From contig CAMDAQ010000002.1 in assembly GCA_945888705.1 (NCBI GenBank), positions 1 to 50,131 of the forward strand: DNA of 50,131 bases. Direction: 5' to 3'. Under the pieces are notes generated by a model. The model was given only the letters and a program-made list of their open reading frames with translations, did not search any database and was not told the DNA's origin. Shown here piece by piece: positions 44,543 to 50,131 of the stretch. This DNA is from Singulisphaera sp. GP187. GTDB lineage: Bacteria > Planctomycetota > Phycisphaerae > Phycisphaerales > SM1A02. The position numbers and the translations under genes were made by a program. How positions within the stretch are numbered: position 1 is the first letter of the stretch; every line of letters begins with the position of its first letter.

Positions 44543-46626
44543 ACATGCATCACAGGATTCCGTCGAGGCCGCGCGGTTGGATGTCCCTTCGCGGCGGGAT
44601 GCTCTCTCTTGCGGCCACCGGGCTCGGTGCATTCTCGGCGCATGCGGGCAGCGCAGCTTCATCGAGCGAGTCGCTCGCCGTGCAGGCTGGTCAAGCGCCC
44701 TCGACCAGCGCGCCGATGGTTCAGGAGCCGACTCCGGCCGCAGCGCAGCAGCAACTTCCCTTCCCGCTGCGTTTCGGTGCACGCAGCGAGTGGCTCGCGC
44801 AGAAGCAGGGTGTGCTGAATCAGGTCGTGCTTGTGCCGGACGGTGCGACGTACTTGGACGAGATCCGGCAGTGGACGATCGATCGCCGTTGGCCCGTGCT
44901 GATCGAGGACGATCACTTCACGCCGCTCTTCCTGCAGTCGTTCGCCCCCGAGCGCGTGTTCCGTCGGGCTTCGGTCGGCGCGATGCCGGCCGTCGAGGCA
45001 CGCTCTGCAGCACTCGAAGGCGCTGCGGCGCATGCATGGGTTCCCGGTGCAGCATCGATGAAGGAGGCGCTGGCAGGTCGCGGCGTGCCTTCGATCGGCG
45101 TCGTGCTCTATGACCCGGCCGATCCGGCGTGGCCGGCGGCGGTTGCGCTCGCAGCCGGACGCGGCCAGGTGATCGTGCCCCTGGCGGGGAACTGGGGTGC
45201 ACCCAACGATCAACTCGATCCCGATCGCACGACGGCTCTGTGCGATGCCGTGCGCGATGCGGTCGCTGGTACGGGCCTGGCGTGGAATGGGCTCGGTGAC
45301 GAGGTCGACGCCGTCACGATCTGCCGGTCGATGGCGGGCAAGGGAACGCCGGGAGAGCGGATCGAGTTCGCGTCGCCGTTCGGTCCAGCGCGCCGCAACG
45401 AGCCGATCGCCACGACCGATGCGCTCTGCCGCATCGCCGATGGCCGTACGCCGCGTCGGTGGGCGATCGCGGGTTGGATCTTCGGATCCGAGGTCCGCAG
45501 CGCGTACGCCGCGATGTGCTCGCTCTTCCTCGTGCAGAAGAGCGCGTGGCTGAATGACTGCGTGGCCTATCCGTCCAATCCCGGGGCTCGCTTGTACGAG
45601 GTCCGTGAAGCGACGGAACTCCTTGCCAAGGCAGGTTTCGCTGCCCAGACGATTCGCTTCGCTCCTGCGGGCGTGGGCGAATGGCGCAAGCGAGCAGCCG
45701 AGGGATGGGCGCCCGATCTCCAGTTCATCAACTCCATGGGCAACGTGGATACGTTCACCATCCTGCAGGACCATGACGCGAAGGTTCGTGAGATTCCCGC
45801 GATCGGCCGGCCGATGGGCCTGCACATGATCCACTCGTTCAGCCTTGCGGCGCCGGAGTCGCCGATCTGCGTGGGCGCACGCTGGCTCGACCATGGCGTC
45901 TTTGCCTACGTGGGATCGGTGCACGAGCCGATGCTGATAGCGTTCGTGCCGCCGGCCTTGGTCGCGCAGCGGATCTCGGTCGGCGTGCCGCTGCTGGTGG
46001 CAGGGCGATGGCTCGAGGGCGAGGGCGATCGGTGCTGGCGCGTGCAGACGATCGGCGATCCGCTGTGGACACCTTCGCCCGGACTGCTGCGCGGAGCGAT
46101 CGCGCCGGCGCAGCCGCGTGAGGGCCTCGTCGACCTGAAGCCTGCGGCGATCGCAGCGGTCAAGGCCATGGATGCGGCGCCGACCGGTGCGAGTGCCCTG
46201 GCGGCGATGCGTGACATGAGCCGGCTGTCCCGGCCACAACTGGTCGGCACGGTCTGGACCAACGCCATGAAGGCCGGCGTGGCCAAGGAGTCTGCGCCAA
46301 CCGCGCTGATGCCGCTCTTTCTCTGGCGGAATCTCGATGCCGTCGCGCAGGCGATCGAACTCATCGAGAACCCGACCCTGAACCAGCTGGATCTGCTGTG
46401 GACGCTGGCTGCGGCGCAGCTCGATGCGGGACAGGTCGCCAACCGTGCCACCATCGAGACGCTCGTGCGTCATCCACGCGTGCCGCGGGCGTGGCATGAC
46501 ATGGCGACGGTGCGTGCCAACGCGATCCGTGTCATGGGCAACGATGCCTACGTTGCCCTGAATCGAAGCGTGCTGCTGTCGCTTGACGCGGATGAGCGTG
46601 CCGGCGTGCTTGAGAACCTGAAGTGA
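44539..46626 (+). CDS. secreted hypothetical protein with TIGR03790/C25-like region (weak)
   Basis: Signal-peptide-like start MNMHHRIPSRPRG...GLGAFSAHAGSA; HGVFAYVGSVHEPMLIAFVPPAL motif. Confidence 0.6.
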   Translation: MNMHHRIPSRPRGWMSLRGGMLSLAATGLGAFSAHAGSAASSSESLAVQAGQAPSTSAPMVQEPTPAAAQQQLPFPLRFGARSEWLAQKQGVLNQVVLVPDGATYLDEIRQWTIDRRWPVLIEDDHFTPLFLQSFAPERVFRRASVGAMPAVEARSAALEGAAAHAWVPGAASMKEALAGRGVPSIGVVLYDPADPAWPAAVALAAGRGQVIVPLAGNWGAPNDQLDPDRTTALCDAVRDAVAGTGLAWNGLGDEVDAVTICRSMAGKGTPGERIEFASPFGPARRNEPIATTDALCRIADGRTPRRWAIAGWIFGSEVRSAYAAMCSLFLVQKSAWLNDCVAYPSNPGARLYEVREATELLAKAGFAAQTIRFAPAGVGEWRKRAAEGWAPDLQFINSMGNVDTFTILQDHDAKVREIPAIGRPMGLHMIHSFSLAAPESPICVGARWLDHGVFAYVGSVHEPMLIAFVPPALVAQRISVGVPLLVAGRWLEGEGDRCWRVQTIGDPLWTPSPGLLRGAIAPAQPREGLVDLKPAAIAAVKAMDAAPTGASALAAMRDMSRLSRPQLVGTVWTNAMKAGVAKESAPTALMPLFLWRNLDAVAQAIELIENPTLNQLDLLWTLAAAQLDAGQVANRATIETLVRHPRVPRAWHDMATVRANAIRVMGNDAYVALNRSVLLSLDADERAGVLENLK

Positions 46627-46662
46627 GTTGAGGGCGAGCCGGTCGCGCCGCCTCCGGCTGCC

Positions 46663-47658
46663 TCACTTGGGCAGGCCGTCGAGGATCCGTACTTTCACAT
46701 CCTGCGGTGTGAAGTCGAAGCGCTCGCGGCAGGCCGTGTCGCCGATCGCGCATTCCACCGTGCGCTCGGTGAGCGCGACCAATCCTGGAAAGGCCGGGTG
46801 CAGGCGATCGCGCTGCATGACCGGGCCCTGCTTCGACGGATCCCACAGCACGGATCCGACGCGGATCGGCTCGCCCGAGCGCGTCTCGTCGGTCACGTCG
46901 ACCAGGCTGAGCAGGCGCACGAGAGGCTTGCCCGTGGCCCATGCCGTCAGCCGCTCGTTGAGCCGCTGGAGCGTGGCTTCTTCGGGCAATTGCATCGCAG
47001 CCATCATGCGCCCCTTCGAGGCGCGCATGTCCGGCAGGTTGCCGATGACGAGGGGAATACCGGCGGTGACGACCCGATCGAGCTGGGCGAGGCCTTGCTC
47101 GAAGAGCGTCGCACGATCGTCCTCTGATCGGATCGGCGTCTTACCAATGCCGCCTCCCCCGTACGAGTACCAGAAGAGGAAGTCGGCACCGAGCACGAGC
47201 GTGGGTTTGGTGTCGAGCGCGCGCGTGATGGCATCTTCGCCGCGCGCGACCGGATCGCTGAAGAACATCCCGGTCGCATAGTGTGCCACGAGCTCGGTGC
47301 TGCCGGGCTTGGCCGCGGCGAGCAGCACATCGCGCATGTCGACGAGTTCAGCCTTGAACGGCGTGGCGCTGCCGTTGCTGACGGCGACGCCGAAGCCGTC
47401 ACTCGCGCTGGCACCCACGATGGCGATGCGCCTGGTGACCGATGGGGCGAACGGTGCGGAAGCAGAGTTCGTCGCAATGGCGGCCGCCGGCCCCGGCGCA
47501 TCGCTCGTGATGGCCGTCGCCCCCGATGGGGAGGCCGTGTCGAACCGTCCATCGGCGCGAAGTGCACGCGTGGGTGCGGCTCCGGCAAGGATCGCAGCGA
47601 GGCAGGCGCTCCACCACAACGTGCGCGGGAACCAAGGATGTGATGAGCTCATGAACAC
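46663..47658 (-). CDS. SGNH/GDSL hydrolase-like secreted protein
   Basis: RRIAIVGASASDGFGV (GxS-like block I) and DRLHPAFPG (DxxH block V). Confidence 0.6.
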   Translation of the reverse strand: MFMSSSHPWFPRTLWWSACLAAILAGAAPTRALRADGRFDTASPSGATAITSDAPGPAAAIATNSASAPFAPSVTRRIAIVGASASDGFGVAVSNGSATPFKAELVDMRDVLLAAAKPGSTELVAHYATGMFFSDPVARGEDAITRALDTKPTLVLGADFLFWYSYGGGGIGKTPIRSEDDRATLFEQGLAQLDRVVTAGIPLVIGNLPDMRASKGRMMAAMQLPEEATLQRLNERLTAWATGKPLVRLLSLVDVTDETRSGEPIRVGSVLWDPSKQGPVMQRDRLHPAFPGLVALTERTVECAIGDTACRERFDFTPQDVKVRILDGLPK

Positions 47659-48122
47659 GTTGCCATCCTACGTCTGCGGCACGCCGCGGCATGCAGGCTT
47701 TCGTTCGGCTTCGTACCGCGTCTGGCACCCTGGCTCGTCCTCTCGCGACCTTGTGTATCGGCTACGTGGACGCGCGGCGAGCCCGCGCTGATCGGCCTCG
47801 CGATCTTGCGCTCGTCCTTGCGCTCCCTCGGGTCCCTGCTGCGCGGACGCGCGCGCTCTTCGTCCGTTGGTCGGGGGGGCTGGCACCCGCCATCAACGGT
47901 CACTGTCCGTGCCGCCTTCGCGACTCCCGGAGCCGCGCAGCATGGGACCGCTCGGTCGCTCCGGACGGGCGCGAGGTCCCACCGCGAACGTCATCGCGCA
48001 AAACACTCCTCGTTCACATCACTCCGAAGTCATTTTCGGGGGTCAAGATTGCAGATTCTGCGGACATGCGGCGTCCAAGCGGGTGCGTTCGCGAGTCAGC
48101 GCGCGTCCGCGCGGCTGCGCGC

Positions 48123-49052
48123 TCAGGCAAGGCCTAGCGCGCTGGCCATCGTCTGGCCGAGATCGGCCGGGCTCATGCTGACGCGGATGCCGCACTCGGC
48201 CATGACCTTGAGCTTGGCCTCGGCCGTGTCGTCGGCGCCGCCGATGATCGCGCCGGCATGGCCCATGCGCTTACCCTTGGGCGCCGTGCGCCCGGCGATG
48301 AAGCCCGCGACCGGCTTGGTCATGTTGTCCTTGATCCAGCGCGCGGCCTCGACTTCGGCGCTGCCGCCGATCTCGCCGATCATGATCACGCCGTCGGTCT
48401 GCGGATCGGCGTTGAACATCTCGAGGACGTCGAGGAAGTCGAGCCCCTTGACGGGGTCGCCGCCGATGCCCACGCAGGTCGACTGGCCGATGCCGCGCAC
48501 CGAGCACTGCCAGACGGCTTCGTAGGTCAGCGTGCCGCTGCGGCTCACGATGCCCACGGCCTTGCCGGTCTTCGCATCGCGTCGATGCGTGTGGATGTAG
48601 CCGGGCATGATGCCGATCTTGCATCCGCCCTCGAAGCGGTCGCCGACCCGGTAGCCGGGCGTGATCACACCGGGACAGTTGGGGCCGACGAGGATCGTGC
48701 CGGGATACCCGGCGAGCCGGGCGCGCGCGCGGACCATGTCCTGCACCGGCACGCCCTCGGTGATCGCGATGATGGTCTTGATGCCCGCATCGGCGGCCTC
48801 GAGGATGGCATCGGCCGCGAACGGCGGCGGCACGAAGATCATGCTCGCGGTCGCGCCCGTGCCGCGAACGGCCTGGTCGACGGTGTCGAAGATCGGGAGG
48901 CCGTTGGCGTCCTTCTGGCCGCCCTTGCCGGGCGTGGTCCCGCCGACCATGCGCGTGCCGTACTCGAAGCAGCCCTTGGTGTGGAATGCGCCCGCCGAGC
49001 CGGTGATGCCCTGGCAGATGACCCGAGTGTTGCCGTCGATCAGGATGGACAT
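48123..49052 (-). CDS. sucD: succinyl-CoA synthetase alpha subunit
   Basis: [68 protein letters not shown]. Confidence 0.97.
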   Translation of the reverse strand: MSILIDGNTRVICQGITGSAGAFHTKGCFEYGTRMVGGTTPGKGGQKDANGLPIFDTVDQAVRGTGATASMIFVPPPFAADAILEAADAGIKTIIAITEGVPVQDMVRARARLAGYPGTILVGPNCPGVITPGYRVGDRFEGGCKIGIMPGYIHTHRRDAKTGKAVGIVSRSGTLTYEAVWQCSVRGIGQSTCVGIGGDPVKGLDFLDVLEMFNADPQTDGVIMIGEIGGSAEVEAARWIKDNMTKPVAGFIAGRTAPKGKRMGHAGAIIGGADDTAEAKLKVMAECGIRVSMSPADLGQTMASALGLA

Positions 49053-49129
49053 GGGAGGAGGAGGATAGCAACGACGGGCCCGCCGCGGCCGCGCAGGAAC
49101 CCGCGGGATCCGCTGTAATGCTTCGTTCC

Positions 49130-50131
49130 ATGGCCACCAAGAAGCCGCTCACGTACAAGGACGCCGGCGTCGACATCGATGCCGGCGACGAGGTCGTCGA
49201 TCTGATCAAGCCGATCGTGCGGCGCACCTATTCGCCGCGCGTGCTCGGCCAGCACGGCAGCTTCGCCGGCATGTTCCGGCTCTTCGGCGAGGGGCTCTTC
49301 CGAAAGCAGTACCGCGATCCCGTGCTCGTCGGCTGCACCGACGGCGTGGGCACCAAGGTCATGATCGCCGCCGAGCGCAAGGTCTACGACACCGTGGGCA
49401 TCGATTGCGTGGCGATGAACGTGAACGATCTCATCGTGCAGGGTGCTGAGCCGCTCTTCTTCCTCGACTACCTCGGGCTGTCGCGCATTGCCCCGAAGGA
49501 CACGGCCGCCATGATCGAGGGCGTGGCCAAGGGCTGCGAGCAGGCGGGCTGCGCGCTCATCGGCGGCGAGTGCGCCGAGATGCCGGACATCTACCGGCAG
49601 GGCGACTTCGACATCGCCGGCTTCTGCGTGGGCGTGGTCGACCACAAGCGGATCATCACGAGCAAGCTCGTGCGCAAGGGCGACGTGGTCATCGGCCTGG
49701 CCGCGAGCGGCGTGCACAGCAACGGCTACTCGCTCGTGCGCCGCATCGTGAAGGATGCGCGGCTGGACATGGATCGCGTGTACCCCGAGCTTGGTCGCAA
49801 ACCGCTCTGGAACGTGCTGCTCGAGCCCACGCGGATCTACGCGAAGCCGATCGTGAAACTGCTTGGGGGCTACCGGCGCAAGATGGTCGTGAGCGGCATG
49901 GCGCACATCACCGGTGGCGGCTTGCCGGGCAACGCAAGTCGCGCGCTGCCGAGCCACCTTGACTGCGTGATCGATCGATCCGCCTGGACGCCGAATCCGA
50001 TCTTCCCGTTCCTGCAGAAGCACGGGGGCATCGAGGACGAGGAGATGTTCCGCGTCTTCAACATGGGCATCGGCTACGTGCTGTTCGTGCGGCCCGACTT
50101 CGCGAAGGCCGTCGTCACGAAGCTCAAGCGC
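49130..50131 (+). CDS. purM: phosphoribosylformylglycinamidine cyclo-ligase, 3' truncated by window edge
   Basis: [83 protein letters not shown]; alternative in-frame start 49118. Confidence 0.95.
   Translation, partial: MATKKPLTYKDAGVDIDAGDEVVDLIKPIVRRTYSPRVLGQHGSFAGMFRLFGEGLFRKQYRDPVLVGCTDGVGTKVMIAAERKVYDTVGIDCVAMNVNDLIVQGAEPLFFLDYLGLSRIAPKDTAAMIEGVAKGCEQAGCALIGGECAEMPDIYRQGDFDIAGFCVGVVDHKRIITSKLVRKGDVVIGLAASGVHSNGYSLVRRIVKDARLDMDRVYPELGRKPLWNVLLEPTRIYAKPIVKLLGGYRRKMVVSGMAHITGGGLPGNASRALPSHLDCVIDRSAWTPNPIFPFLQKHGGIEDEEMFRVFNMGIGYVLFVRPDFAKAVVTKLKR

Noticed and set aside
44659-46497. 612-aa minus ORF
   Set aside because: Antisense shadow of the 44539..46626 secreted protein; Arg/His-rich
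47649-47903. 84-aa Arg-rich minus ORF
   Set aside because: No recognisable family; overlaps the SGNH-like start; composition typical of random high-GC ORFs. Left open as part of the unexplained region
47671-48122. RNase P RNA, tmRNA or SRP RNA in the gene-free region
   Set aside because: No GGAAAGTCC, tmRNA ends or SRP core seen on either strand by eye
1-50131. CRISPR arrays, IS elements, prophage, tRNA/rRNA genes
   Set aside because: No regularly spaced repeats, transposase/integrase ORFs or recognisable RNA genes found by reading; a tool scan would be definitive

Overview
This 50 kb, high-GC window looks like ordinary bacterial chromosome, with a gene repertoire consistent with a Phycisphaerae/Planctomycetes-like lineage (inferred from content only). 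I support about 43 protein-coding genes on both strands. They include M29 aminopeptidase, threonine aldolase, LON-domain protein, EVE, LemA, RuvB, LptD-like, UbiA, RibH-NusB-FtsY, pseudopilin, HrpB, LOG-family protein, FolC, LeuS, a ClpP-like protease, DUF58/transglutaminase, Bax1-I, a B12-binding protein, the rpmF-plsX-fabH-fabD/fabG/acpP-fabF block, rpsL-rpsG, ThiF-like, DinB, aquaporin, an SGNH-like protein, sucD and a partial purM. I saw no tRNA, rRNA, CRISPR array, IS element or prophage. The most interesting signals are regulatory: (1) a recurring TANNNT -10-like hexamer 6-10 nt upstream of many start codons, suggesting widespread leaderless mRNAs; (2) divergent gene pairs whose -10 hexamers overlap and share a TA step; (3) a fab cluster in canonical order with fabG inverted and apparently starting at AUC; (4) a strong terminator just upstream of fabF; (5) a hairpin-rich rpsL-rpsG intergenic region that may be an S7 autoregulatory element. 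Protein-level oddities are a putatively envelope-anchored coiled-coil ClpP-like protease and a FolC with a ~140-aa Ala/Lys/Pro-rich N-terminal extension. All calls come from reading the sequence; no database search was run.
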